Source of the DNA: Bacteroides sp.
GTDB taxonomy: Bacteria; Bacteroidota; Bacteroidia; Bacteroidales; Bacteroidaceae
DNA: 64,000 bases
Direction: 5' to 3'
Assembly: GCA_019414665.1 (NCBI GenBank)
Contig: DXLO01000001.1
Location: forward strand, 1 to 64,000
A program made the position numbers and the translations under genes. Positions 37,099 through 45,867 of the stretch are shown piece after piece; within the stretch, counting starts at the first letter, position 1, and the number at the start of each line of letters is the position of its first letter. The notes under the pieces are model-generated. The model was not told the DNA's origin. It ran no database searches and saw only the letters and a list, made by a program, of their open reading frames with translations.

Positions 37099-38652
37099 AT
37101 GAATAAAAAACTACTTGTATCTTTCGCTCTCGCTTCCTTAACAGGAATCTCGACGCAAGCAAAAGAAAAAATGTCTTCAGAAACAACCCAACAACGTCCC
37201 AATATCATCTTATTTATGGTGGACGACATGGGTTGGCAAGATACATCCTTACCTTTCTGGACACAGAAAACACATTATAATGAAGCCTACGAAACTCCCA
37301 ATATGGAACGTCTGGCCAAGAAAGGGATGATGTTCACACAAGCATACGCCTGCAATATCAGTTCCGCTACCCGTTGCAGTCTGATAACGGGTGCTAACAA
37401 CACCCGACATCGTGTAACAAACTGGACACTTGAAAAAAACAAAGCTACCGACAGACCAAGCAATACAATACAATTGCCAGACTGGAACTACAACGGAGTC
37501 AGCCAAGTAACAGGAACGCCCAATACCTTTGTCGGCACTTCTTTCGTTGAGTTACTCAGACAGAACGGTTATCATACCATCCACTGCGGAAAAGCTCATT
37601 TCGGTTCTATTGACACACCGGGAGAGAACCCTACCCATTGGGGGTTTGAAGTAAATATAGCCGGACATGCCGCCGGTGGTCTGGCTACTTATCTGAGCGA
37701 ACAGAACTACGGGCACACCCGCGATGGAAAGCCCTATTCACTAATGGCCATCCCCGGCTTGGAAGATTATTGGGGAACAGGTATATTTGCAACAGAAGCC
37801 CTGACACAAGAAGCTATCAAAGCATTGGACAAAGCAAAAAAGTACAATCAACCTTTTTATCTATATATGGCACATTATGCCATCCACGTTCCTGTTGACA
37901 AAGATATGCGCTTCTTCCCCAAGTATATTAAAAAAGGACTTAGTGACAAAGAAGCCGCATATGCATCCTTAATTGAAGGAATGGATAAAAGTCTGGGGGA
38001 TTTGATGAACTGGTTGGAAAAAAATGATGAAGCAGACAATACCGTTATTATTTTTATGAGTGACAACGGAGGGCTAGCTGCCGAACCCGGATGGCGCGAC
38101 GGACAAATTCACACTCAAAACGCTCCTCTCAATAGTGGCAAAGGCTCCTTATATGAAGGAGGAATACGCGAACCAATGATTGTAAGCTGGCCCGGAGTAG
38201 TCACCCCGGATACTCGTTGTGACAAATATCTTATAATTGAAGATTTTTATCCTACCATACTTGAAATGGCGGGTATCACAAACTATGAGACAGTCAACCC
38301 TATAGACGGTATCAGCTTTATGCCCCTGCTGAAAGGTACAGGAGACCCGTCCAAAGGACGCGCACTGGTATGGAATTTCCCTAATATCTGGGGTAATGAC
38401 GGACCAGGCATCAATCTGGACTGCTCTATCCGCAAAGACGAATGGAAACTGGTCTATTATTATGAAACCGGTAAAAAAGAACTTTTCAACATACCAAATG
38501 ATATCAGTGAAAAAAATGATGTAGCAAAGCAACATCCCGGCATCGTAAAACGGCTCTCCAAGGAATTAGGGAACTATTTGCGAGCAACAGGAGGACAACG
38601 TCCCACATTCAAAGCCACAGGAAAAACCTGCCCATGGCCTGATGAAATCTAA
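37099..38652 (+). CDS. Serine-type S1 sulfatase, second of the PUL
   Basis: The 517-residue protein has a signal peptide (to about residue 21), the metal site MVDDMGWQD, and the modification motif S88-S-A-T-R92 followed by CSLITG. Alanine takes the usual proline position, a form that anaerobic maturing enzymes (motif C/S-x-A/P-x-R) are known to accept. FMSDNGG and the HPG...RL end are further S1 features. Two sulfatases of different sequence in one operon suggest two sulfation positions on the glycan. A strong hairpin follows its stop codon. Confidence 0.93.
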   Translation: MNKKLLVSFALASLTGISTQAKEKMSSETTQQRPNIILFMVDDMGWQDTSLPFWTQKTHYNEAYETPNMERLAKKGMMFTQAYACNISSATRCSLITGANNTRHRVTNWTLEKNKATDRPSNTIQLPDWNYNGVSQVTGTPNTFVGTSFVELLRQNGYHTIHCGKAHFGSIDTPGENPTHWGFEVNIAGHAAGGLATYLSEQNYGHTRDGKPYSLMAIPGLEDYWGTGIFATEALTQEAIKALDKAKKYNQPFYLYMAHYAIHVPVDKDMRFFPKYIKKGLSDKEAAYASLIEGMDKSLGDLMNWLEKNDEADNTVIIFMSDNGGLAAEPGWRDGQIHTQNAPLNSGKGSLYEGGIREPMIVSWPGVVTPDTRCDKYLIIEDFYPTILEMAGITNYETVNPIDGISFMPLLKGTGDPSKGRALVWNFPNIWGNDGPGINLDCSIRKDEWKLVYYYETGKKELFNIPNDISEKNDVAKQHPGIVKRLSKELGNYLRATGGQRPTFKATGKTCPWPDEI

Positions 38653-38669
38653 TTCCCGTCAGTATATGA

Positions 38670-38710
38670 AATATGCCCGACTACATTTTCTTGATGTAAT
38701 CGGGCATATT
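38670..38710. terminator. Terminator-like hairpin after the PUL
   Basis: AATATGCCCGA-C-TACAT (38670-38686) pairs with ATGTA-A-TCGGGCATATT (38694-38710), one mismatch, seven-base loop. It lies 17 bases after the sulfatase stop and before the convergent rnc gene, so it probably ends the PUL transcript and possibly the minus-strand operon too. Confidence 0.7.
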
Positions 38711-38796
38711 CCAATGTATTATGTATTCCTGCCGGACATACCCAAAACCACCGGAATAGCTAATTAATAAATTATAAACAATATCGATAAAATCCG

Positions 38797-39723
38797 CTAA
38801 GCGTTTTCCTTAAAAGCCTTTTCTTCCGCTTCACTGATTATCTGCTCGACCACATCCGTTTTCTTAATCTCCTCCAAAGAAAGATCCGGAGTAACGGTCC
38901 CACTGTCTGAAGGCTTACTATCAGAAACCGTTACCTCCTCCTGAGGCAACTCACGGGCAGTCTTAGCCGCAAAAATACATTCAATAAAGCCGGAATCATT
39001 CTTTATTTTTCCCAAAGCCACACGCGCAGCCATTTGCTGAGACTCTTTTTTAGAATAACCGGTTCCTTTTCCTCCCGAAATACCTTCCACCAGAACTTCA
39101 CTCTCGAAAGTCGGATTATATCCCTGATCGTGTGATTGGGTTATCAGCTCAAAGGTAACCTCAAAACGATTTTTCTGGCTCCATTCTATCAACTTGGATT
39201 TAAAGTTTACCTCCTTACGGGAAATCTTCTCCAAATTTATATAAGGCCCAATAATACGATGCTCCATGAAATATTTACAGGCACGATATCCCCTGTCTAG
39301 ATAAATAGCACCTACCAATGCTTCGAATGCATTGCCGCACATATAGCTGTTATGAGAAGACTGGCGGGCCGTATACTTGATCAGCTTATCCAAACCAATC
39401 TCTATAGCCAAACGATTCAATGTTTCACGCTGCACTATTTTAGAGCGGGTATTCGTGAGAAAACCCTCACGCTTTCCTTCAAACCTTTTGTAAACAATAT
39501 CTGCCACCACAGCATCCAGAATAGCATCCCCCAAGAATTCCAAACGCTCATTATTAAGCAAACGCCCCTTTTCAGACTTCACTGATAAAGATTTGTGAAG
39601 CAAAGCCTGTTCGTAGATGCTAATGTCTTTGGGATAGAATCCAAGCATCTTATAAAAACGAAGATAAGACTCCCTATCCTTACGAAAAAGAAGTCTTATC
39701 CTATCCTTTATATTGCTAAACAC
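38797..39723 (-). CDS. rnc: Ribonuclease III
   Basis: The 308-residue protein has the RNase III signature NNERLEFLGDAILD (near residue 58) and a C-terminal dsRNA-binding domain (KSKLIEWSQKNRFEVTFEL to about residue 245). A 55-residue acidic, glutamate-rich tail follows, longer than in most bacterial homologues. It processes rRNA precursors and other duplex RNA. It starts 2 bases after the fabF stop and completes the acpP-fabF-rnc group common in Bacteroidetes. Confidence 0.96.
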   Translation of the reverse strand: MFSNIKDRIRLLFRKDRESYLRFYKMLGFYPKDISIYEQALLHKSLSVKSEKGRLLNNERLEFLGDAILDAVVADIVYKRFEGKREGFLTNTRSKIVQRETLNRLAIEIGLDKLIKYTARQSSHNSYMCGNAFEALVGAIYLDRGYRACKYFMEHRIIGPYINLEKISRKEVNFKSKLIEWSQKNRFEVTFELITQSHDQGYNPTFESEVLVEGISGGKGTGYSKKESQQMAARVALGKIKNDSGFIECIFAAKTARELPQEEVTVSDSKPSDSGTVTPDLSLEEIKKTDVVEQIISEAEEKAFKENA

Positions 39724-39725
39724 GA

Positions 39726-40991
39726 TTATTCAGCATATTTTTTTACGATTACACATGCATTATGTCCACCAAAACCGAAGGTATTGCTCAATGCAGCGTT
39801 TACTGTACGTTTCTGAGCTTCGTTGAACGTGAAGTTCAAGTTATAATCAATGTTTTCATCATTATCACCTTCCTCATGGTTGATAGTGGGCGGAACAATG
39901 TCATTCTTCACAGCCAATACGCTGGCAATAGCTTCTACCGCACCGGCAGCACCCAACAAGTGTCCTGTCATAGACTTAGTAGAGCTGATATTCAGTTTAT
40001 AAGCGTGATCTCCAAATACATCCTTGATAGCTTTCACTTCTGAAACATCACCTACAGGAGTTGAAGTTCCATGTACATTGATATAATCAATATCTTCCGG
40101 TTTCAATTCCGCATCTTCCAATGCGTTCAACATAACCAGTTTAGCGCCTAATCCTTCCGGATGAGAAGCTGTCAAGTGATAAGCGTCGGCAGAAGCGCCT
40201 ACACCGGCAAGTTCCGCATAAATCTTGGCACCACGTGCTTTTGCATGTTCCAATTCTTCCAAAATCAGACAGCCTGCGCCTTCACCCATCACAAAGCCAT
40301 CACGGCTTGCACTAAACGGGCGGGATGCACGTTCCGGATCATCATTACGGGTAGACAAAGCATGCATAGCGTTAAAACCGCCCAAACCAGCTTCAAAAAT
40401 AGCAGCTTCCGCACCACCTGCCACAATTACATTTGCTTTACCCAAACGGATATAGTTAAATGCATCGGCAATAGCATTTGATGAAGATGCACAAGCAGAA
40501 GTTGTTGTGAAGTTAGGACCGTGGAAACCATACATGATAGAGATCTGTCCCGATGCAATATCAGCTATCATTTTGGGGATGAAGAACGGGTTGAATTTCG
40601 GTCCGACAGTATCTTTATTCAGTGTATAATTAGCTACTTCCTCTTCAAAAGTATGAATACCTCCGATACCTACACCGTAAATTACACCTATTCTATTCAA
40701 ATCTTCTTTTTCGAGGTCCATTCCAGAATCCTCCACCGCTTCTTTAGCAGCTGCAATGGCATACTGTGTATACAGATCCATTTTGCGAAGTTCTTTACGG
40801 TCAATGTAATCAGTTCCATTGAAATTCTTCACTTCGCATGCAAAATGAGTCTTGAATTTAGACGCATCGAAATGAGTAATAGGTCCTGCCCCGCTTACCC
40901 CCTTCACCAGGTTTTCCCATGTTTCTGCAACATTGTTACCTACAGGAGTAAGAGCACCAAGACCTGTTACTACTACTCTTTTTAATTCCAT
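39726..40991 (-). CDS. fabF: 3-oxoacyl-ACP synthase II
   Basis: The 421-residue protein has the KAS II catalytic set: Cys in TTSACASSS near residue 168, His in NVHGTSTP near 310 and His in KSMTGHLLGAAG near 345, with the glycine-rich NTFGFGGHNA end. It elongates acyl-ACP in fatty-acid synthesis. It follows acpP by 18 bases. It is the housekeeping KAS II, distinct from the ketosynthases expected for the pigment cluster. Confidence 0.97.
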   Translation of the reverse strand: MELKRVVVTGLGALTPVGNNVAETWENLVKGVSGAGPITHFDASKFKTHFACEVKNFNGTDYIDRKELRKMDLYTQYAIAAAKEAVEDSGMDLEKEDLNRIGVIYGVGIGGIHTFEEEVANYTLNKDTVGPKFNPFFIPKMIADIASGQISIMYGFHGPNFTTTSACASSSNAIADAFNYIRLGKANVIVAGGAEAAIFEAGLGGFNAMHALSTRNDDPERASRPFSASRDGFVMGEGAGCLILEELEHAKARGAKIYAELAGVGASADAYHLTASHPEGLGAKLVMLNALEDAELKPEDIDYINVHGTSTPVGDVSEVKAIKDVFGDHAYKLNISSTKSMTGHLLGAAGAVEAIASVLAVKNDIVPPTINHEEGDNDENIDYNLNFTFNEAQKRTVNAALSNTFGFGGHNACVIVKKYAE

Positions 40992-41009
40992 ATTATAAAA
41001 TAAGGATAA

Positions 41010-41246
41010 TTACTTAGCGTTAGCTTCGATATAAGAAACGGCGTCACCTACTGTACCAATTTTCTCAGCCTGATCATCAGGAATAGAAATACCGAATTCT
41101 TTTTCGAATTCCATAATCAGCTCTACAGTATCCAGTGAATCTGCGCCCAGATCGTTAGTGAAGCTTGCTTCTGTTGTAACTTCTGATTCTTCTACACCTA
41201 ATTTATCAACGATAATAGCTTTTACTCTTGATGCAATTTCAGACAT
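41010..41246 (-). CDS. acpP: Acyl carrier protein
   Basis: The 78-residue protein carries the phosphopantetheine site [10 protein letters not shown], with the modified Ser near residue 38. It is acidic and helical, as normal. It is the first gene of the acpP-fabF-rnc operon and carries acyl groups in fatty-acid synthesis. Confidence 0.98.
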   Translation of the reverse strand: MSEIASRVKAIIVDKLGVEESEVTTEASFTNDLGADSLDTVELIMEFEKEFGISIPDDQAEKIGTVGDAVSYIEANAK

Positions 41247-41298
41247 AACTTTAATTTTTTAGTTAATAAATTGAATTATTTTATTTTCTTTGCGGTTG

Positions 41299-41330
41299 CA
41301 AAGGAATAAATATTTCTTGGGCTGAGCAAA
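41299..41330 (-). promoter_or_regulatory. acpP operon promoter
   Basis: On the minus strand, TTCCTTTG (41306-41299) is one base off TAnnTTTG and lies 20 bases after TTTG (41330-41327), the -33 element. acpP starts about 50 bases downstream. The spacing and both elements agree with the Bacteroides housekeeping promoter. Confidence 0.6.
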
Positions 41331-41398
41331 TATTCAGGCAAATAAATGCAGAATTTTGCACATTTTTTTGTTTTATGTGCACCAAAATAGAGAACATC

Positions 41399-41977
41399 AT
41401 GAAGAAAATCGCAATTTTAGCTTCAGGAGAAGGCACGAATGCTGAAAGAATTATTCGGTATTTTTTAGAGAAAAGAACAGCTGAAGTAGCATTGGTTATC
41501 GTCAACAAAGCACAGGCCGGTGTACTCAAGCGAGCTGAAAGACTGAGTGTTCCGTCACTTATCCTCACAGCCCAAGACTTTGCCGACGGGAAAGCACTGG
41601 AAATACTGCACCAATATCATATTGACTTTATTGTACTGGCAGGCTTCCTCTTGAAAGTACCTGATGCCATTTTGCATGATTATCCGAATAAAATAGTAAA
41701 TATTCATCCGGCCCTCCTTCCCAAGTTCGGTGGTAAAGGTATGTACGGTTCCCGCGTGCACCAAGCTGTCATAGCTTCCCATGAAAAGGAAAGCGGCATC
41801 ACCATCCATTATATAAATGAACGATATGATGAAGGAAATACCATTTTCCAAGCCACCTGTCCGGTATTGCCCACTGACACGCCAGATACATTGGCAATAC
41901 GGGTGCACCAGTTGGAATACGAATATTTCCCTCGGGTGATTGAAGCGACTATTCTAGGCAAAAATCTTTCAATCTAA
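41399..41977 (+). CDS. purN: Phosphoribosylglycinamide formyltransferase
   Basis: The protein of about 192 residues starts at MKKIAILASGEGTNAE; an in-frame ATG at 41375 would add eight residues. The family pattern HPALLPKFGGKGMYG and the downstream HYINERYDEG are seen. It transfers the formyl group from 10-formyl-tetrahydrofolate to GAR in purine synthesis. It is divergent from acpP, and its last 29 bases overlap the 3' end of the convergent sigma-factor gene. Confidence 0.95.
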   Translation: MKKIAILASGEGTNAERIIRYFLEKRTAEVALVIVNKAQAGVLKRAERLSVPSLILTAQDFADGKALEILHQYHIDFIVLAGFLLKVPDAILHDYPNKIVNIHPALLPKFGGKGMYGSRVHQAVIASHEKESGITIHYINERYDEGNTIFQATCPVLPTDTPDTLAIRVHQLEYEYFPRVIEATILGKNLSI

Positions 41978-42494
41978 TACGAAAAAACTGAAGAGCTTTG
42001 CCTATCCGATAATTGACAGTCTGCACCGACACCTCCAGCTTGTCAGCAATTTCTTTATGGGTCAGTTGTTTATACCGACTCATAACATATACTCTTTGCA
42101 GTTCTTTAGGAAGAGAATGAAGGGCTTCCATATAGGCATTAAACAACTCCGTACCATAACAAGAATCCAATGCCGGCAGAGATTTCAACTGTTGGCTCTG
42201 ATATTCTTCATATACCTGACGGGTAATATGGGAACGGGTGATTGAATTCAAAGCCCTGTTCCTGACACTGGTAAATAAGAAAGATTTCAGCGACAAGTCC
42301 TCTACCAGCAACTCACGTTTTTCCCACACATACATCATCAAATCCTGCACTATCTCTTCAGCCTCTTCAAGAGAAACATACGAGGAACAAAACAAACATA
42401 GCGGCTTGTAATAAGAAGCATAAACCAGGGAAAATACTTTTTGATCTCCCGACTTCAAGGTTTTAATAATTAAGCGGTTATCATTAAGGTTCAT
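41949..42494 (-). CDS. ECF sigma factor, orphan
   Basis: The 181-residue protein has sigma region 2 (about residues 10-80, with YKPLCLFCSSYV and AEEIVQDLMMYVW) and region 4 (about 115-170, LTHKEIADKLEVSVQTVNYR). No FecR anti-sigma gene is next to it. It is divergent from a SusC/SusD pair whose SusC lacks an STN domain, so it could direct that pair's transcription, but how its activity is controlled is unclear. Its end overlaps purN by 29 bases on the opposite strand. Confidence 0.9.
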   Translation of the reverse strand: MNLNDNRLIIKTLKSGDQKVFSLVYASYYKPLCLFCSSYVSLEEAEEIVQDLMMYVWEKRELLVEDLSLKSFLFTSVRNRALNSITRSHITRQVYEEYQSQQLKSLPALDSCYGTELFNAYMEALHSLPKELQRVYVMSRYKQLTHKEIADKLEVSVQTVNYRIGKALQFFRIRLKDFCLE

Positions 42495-42814
42495 AGGTCA
42501 TTTTTAATTTAAGGTTACACAAACATAAGTATTTATTTCAAAATAAGAAAACAAGAATGAGATAAAATACAAAAAATATAAGTTTTTGTTTAGTAACCCG
42601 GTTATGATATTTGTATTAATAATGTTGACCGACTTAAAGAGAGATTAACAGAAACCTTAATAAATAAACCTTGATAAGTTAACCTTAAACTGAATGCCTA
42701 TGCGAAAAACTATCAAATCAAACCTATTGGGTAAACATGCCCAATTATCAACAAACCTATTATTTAATCTGAAAACAAAAATCTAATTAAGAACGAACCT
42801 CAAAATCTAACCTT
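42495..42814. other. AT-rich divergent regulatory region
   Basis: This 320-base stretch between the sigma gene and SusC is AT-rich and holds no clear gene. It contains GATATTTG at about 42608, one base off the -7 consensus, and a small inverted repeat ATTGGG/CCCAAT near 42728-42747. A 30-codon ORF (ATG 42694 to TAA 42786) ends 28 bases before the SusC start; it has no signal peptide and could be a leader or chance. Promoters for both directions must lie here. Confidence 0.45.
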
Positions 42815-45800
42815 ATGAGACGAATTTTTACTTTTTTCCTGACATTCCTATTGGGAGTGTTTGTAACAGCATTGTATGCACAAACGCATACAGTCAGCGG
42901 TACTGTAATAGATAAAGACGCTAACGAACCTCTGATCGGCGCAAACGTATTAATTAAAGGTACAACTATCGGAACAGTGACCGACCTCGACGGAAAGTAT
43001 ACCCTGCAAGCCGGTGACAAAGACATTCTGGTATTCTCCTATTTAAGTATGAAAACCATAGAGGAACCTGTAAACGGACGTACAGTAATCAACGTAAAAA
43101 TGGCATCGGATACAGAAACACTGGGTGAAGTCGTAGTAACGGCAATGGGTATTAAACGCCAATCCGAAACACTGACCTATTCTGCGCAAACAGTAGGAGG
43201 TAAAGACGTTAATGACATCAAGAGCGTCAATATGATTAACTCCCTGCAAGGTAAAAGTGCCGGTATGATGATCACACCGAACTCAACCGGAGCCGGCGGT
43301 TCTTCCAAGATTCTGTTCCGTGGCAATAAGTCCATCAGCGGTAACAACCAACCGTTAGTAGTAGTAGACGGAGTTCCTGTCATGATGAATATCACCAACT
43401 CACAAGTAGACAGCAACTACGGAGGCCAGCGAGACGGTGGTGACGCCATGTCTACAATCAATCCGGACGACATCGCCCAAATCACTTTGCTGAAAGGTGC
43501 ATCGGCAGCAGCGCTTTATGGTGCGGTAGCAGCCAATGGCGCCATTATGATTACCACCAAATCAGCACAGTCGGGTAAAGTTTCCGTTAATGTATCCAGC
43601 AACACCACGATGGAGAGCCCAATGGTGCTACCCGAATTCCAGACTACTTATGGAATGAGCGACAACGGTACTTTCAGCTGGGGTGAGAAACTAAGCAGCA
43701 AAGCTCCAAACTATGCAAAAAAATTCTTCCGTACCGGATTTACAACGAATAACTCCATCTCCTTAAGCGGAGGCAATGAAAATATCCAATCTTATTTTTC
43801 CTATGCCAATGTCTATTCACAAGGCATCACTCCCCAGAATGACTACCGAAGCCACAATTTGAATTCAAAAGTAGGTTTCAATATTCTGAAAGACATTCAT
43901 ATTGATTTCACGGCCAAGTTTACCAACCAGCACATCACCAATCAGGCAGCTGCCGGTTACTTATGGAATCCGCTGACCGGTGTTTATCTCTTCCCTAGAG
44001 GAGAAGACTGGAATGGCTATAAAGAGAACTTCGAGGTATATGATCCCGCAAGAGGCTGCTATGTCCAAAACTGGACAAATACACAACAACAGCAATTCGG
44101 TAATCCATATTGGATGTTGAACAGACAGACCCCTATCACCGACCGTAACCGCTATGAATTCGGCGGAAGCATCAAATGGAACATTACTCCGGATCTGAAT
44201 ATCCAAGGACGTATGCGTTACGAAAGAGGAGAAGAACACTGGATACACAATGCTTACGCATCCAGCGTAGGAAACCTTTATCCGATGGGACGCATGAAAG
44301 ACAACCGCTATTTCAGCGACCAACTTTATGGCGATGTTTTAGTAAGCTACAACCATACATTCAATGATTTTTCTCTATCCGCTACCGCAGGTTCCAGTTT
44401 TACAAAAACCAAAACCTCTCATGTAGACCTATGGGGCGAGGGTTCCCAGTTCTCACAGCCCGGTTCCGGAAACATTTTTTATCCGAACATCTTTACTCCG
44501 AACAACTATTATGGCAATATGTCCACCGTGGGCAAAGATGACAACTGGATGACCCAAAAACGGCTGAACTCAGTATTCGCCACCGCACAACTCGGTTACC
44601 GTGAAGGCATATTCCTTGATATATCAGCACGTAATGACTGGTCTTCGGCATTGGCTTTCACAGAAAGCTGTTCATTCTTTTATCCCTCTTTTGGAGGTAG
44701 TGTCCTGCTGAACAAATTTGTAGATATGGGTAAGAACATTGATTTGTTCAAATTCCGTGCAAGCTATTCTATCGTAGGTAATGACGTACCTGTATTCATG
44801 AGTAATCTACTCTATTCTCTAGGTTCTCAAGGTGCCATCACTCCCCCCGACAAAGCTCCGTTCAGAACATTGAAGCCGGAAAAAACCCATTCTTTAGAAA
44901 TTGGTTTTGACGGTACATTCTTACAGAACCGACTGAATATCAACCTGACTTATTATAAAACCAACACTAAAAATCAGTTCTTCTCCGTTGCGGCTCCTTA
45001 CGAATCAGGCTTGAGAAACCGTTATGTAAACGCCGGTAATGTAGAAAACAAAGGCTTTGAATTCAATATCGGATGGTACGAGCAGTTCACTGACAACTTC
45101 AGCTGGAGTACCAACCTGAACTTCTCTTATAATGATAATAAAATCAAAGAATTGGTAGATGACCTTCCCAACGGACTGACATTGACCGATTTCGGAGGTG
45201 CAAAAGTTATATTGAAAGAAGGCGGCCACTACGGAGATCTGTATGTACGTCATCTGATGCGTGATGAGAACGGCAAACCCTTGCAAAACGAAAAAGGAGA
45301 GCCTATCGTAAGTGGTGATTCTATGGACGAACTGGAATACGCAGGCAATATGAATGCCAAAGTAAATATGGGATGGACAAACACATTCCGCTACAAAGAC
45401 TTCTCACTATCGTTCCTGATTGATGCTAAATTCGGTGGAAAAGTGATTAGTATGACCGAAGCCGCCTTGGACGGATGGGGCGTATCGAAACGTTCAGGTG
45501 AAGCCCGTGATGCCGGCGGTATTACAGTGGACGGAGTAAAATTTGATGCCGACAAGTACTATCGTACCACCGGTAACAACAACTTCAACAGTCCATACGC
45601 TGTGGAAAACTATGTTTATGATGCTACCAATATACGTCTTCGTGAAGTGACTTTCGGTTATACCTTCCGTAACTTGCTGGGTGCAGGCAAGAACCTGACA
45701 GCAGCCATCATCGGCCGCAACCTGTTTTTCTTCCATAAAGACGCCCCGATGGATCCGGATGTATCGGCAGGTACAGGTAATGGAATACAAGGTGTAGATA

Positions 45801-45856
45801 TGTTTGCACTGCCTACCTCACGCAGCTTTGGTCTTAATTTAAAACTTAACTTCTAA
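42815..45856 (+). CDS. SusC/RagA-type TonB-dependent transporter, second
   Basis: The 1013-residue protein has a signal peptide ending in LYAQ (about residue 23), the regulatory-like domain HTVSGTVIDKDANEPLIGA, the TonB-box region GEVVVTAMGIKRQ near 110 and a plug plus barrel. It has no STN domain. No glycosidase or sulfatase gene follows, so the substrate may be a short oligosaccharide, peptide or other ligand. It overlaps the SusD-like start region by one base if the upstream ATG is used. Confidence 0.96.
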   Translation: MRRIFTFFLTFLLGVFVTALYAQTHTVSGTVIDKDANEPLIGANVLIKGTTIGTVTDLDGKYTLQAGDKDILVFSYLSMKTIEEPVNGRTVINVKMASDTETLGEVVVTAMGIKRQSETLTYSAQTVGGKDVNDIKSVNMINSLQGKSAGMMITPNSTGAGGSSKILFRGNKSISGNNQPLVVVDGVPVMMNITNSQVDSNYGGQRDGGDAMSTINPDDIAQITLLKGASAAALYGAVAANGAIMITTKSAQSGKVSVNVSSNTTMESPMVLPEFQTTYGMSDNGTFSWGEKLSSKAPNYAKKFFRTGFTTNNSISLSGGNENIQSYFSYANVYSQGITPQNDYRSHNLNSKVGFNILKDIHIDFTAKFTNQHITNQAAAGYLWNPLTGVYLFPRGEDWNGYKENFEVYDPARGCYVQNWTNTQQQQFGNPYWMLNRQTPITDRNRYEFGGSIKWNITPDLNIQGRMRYERGEEHWIHNAYASSVGNLYPMGRMKDNRYFSDQLYGDVLVSYNHTFNDFSLSATAGSSFTKTKTSHVDLWGEGSQFSQPGSGNIFYPNIFTPNNYYGNMSTVGKDDNWMTQKRLNSVFATAQLGYREGIFLDISARNDWSSALAFTESCSFFYPSFGGSVLLNKFVDMGKNIDLFKFRASYSIVGNDVPVFMSNLLYSLGSQGAITPPDKAPFRTLKPEKTHSLEIGFDGTFLQNRLNINLTYYKTNTKNQFFSVAAPYESGLRNRYVNAGNVENKGFEFNIGWYEQFTDNFSWSTNLNFSYNDNKIKELVDDLPNGLTLTDFGGAKVILKEGGHYGDLYVRHLMRDENGKPLQNEKGEPIVSGDSMDELEYAGNMNAKVNMGWTNTFRYKDFSLSFLIDAKFGGKVISMTEAALDGWGVSKRSGEARDAGGITVDGVKFDADKYYRTTGNNNFNSPYAVENYVYDATNIRLREVTFGYTFRNLLGAGKNLTAAIIGRNLFFFHKDAPMDPDVSAGTGNGIQGVDMFALPTSRSFGLNLKLNF

Positions 45857-45867
45857 TGCTTGAAACT

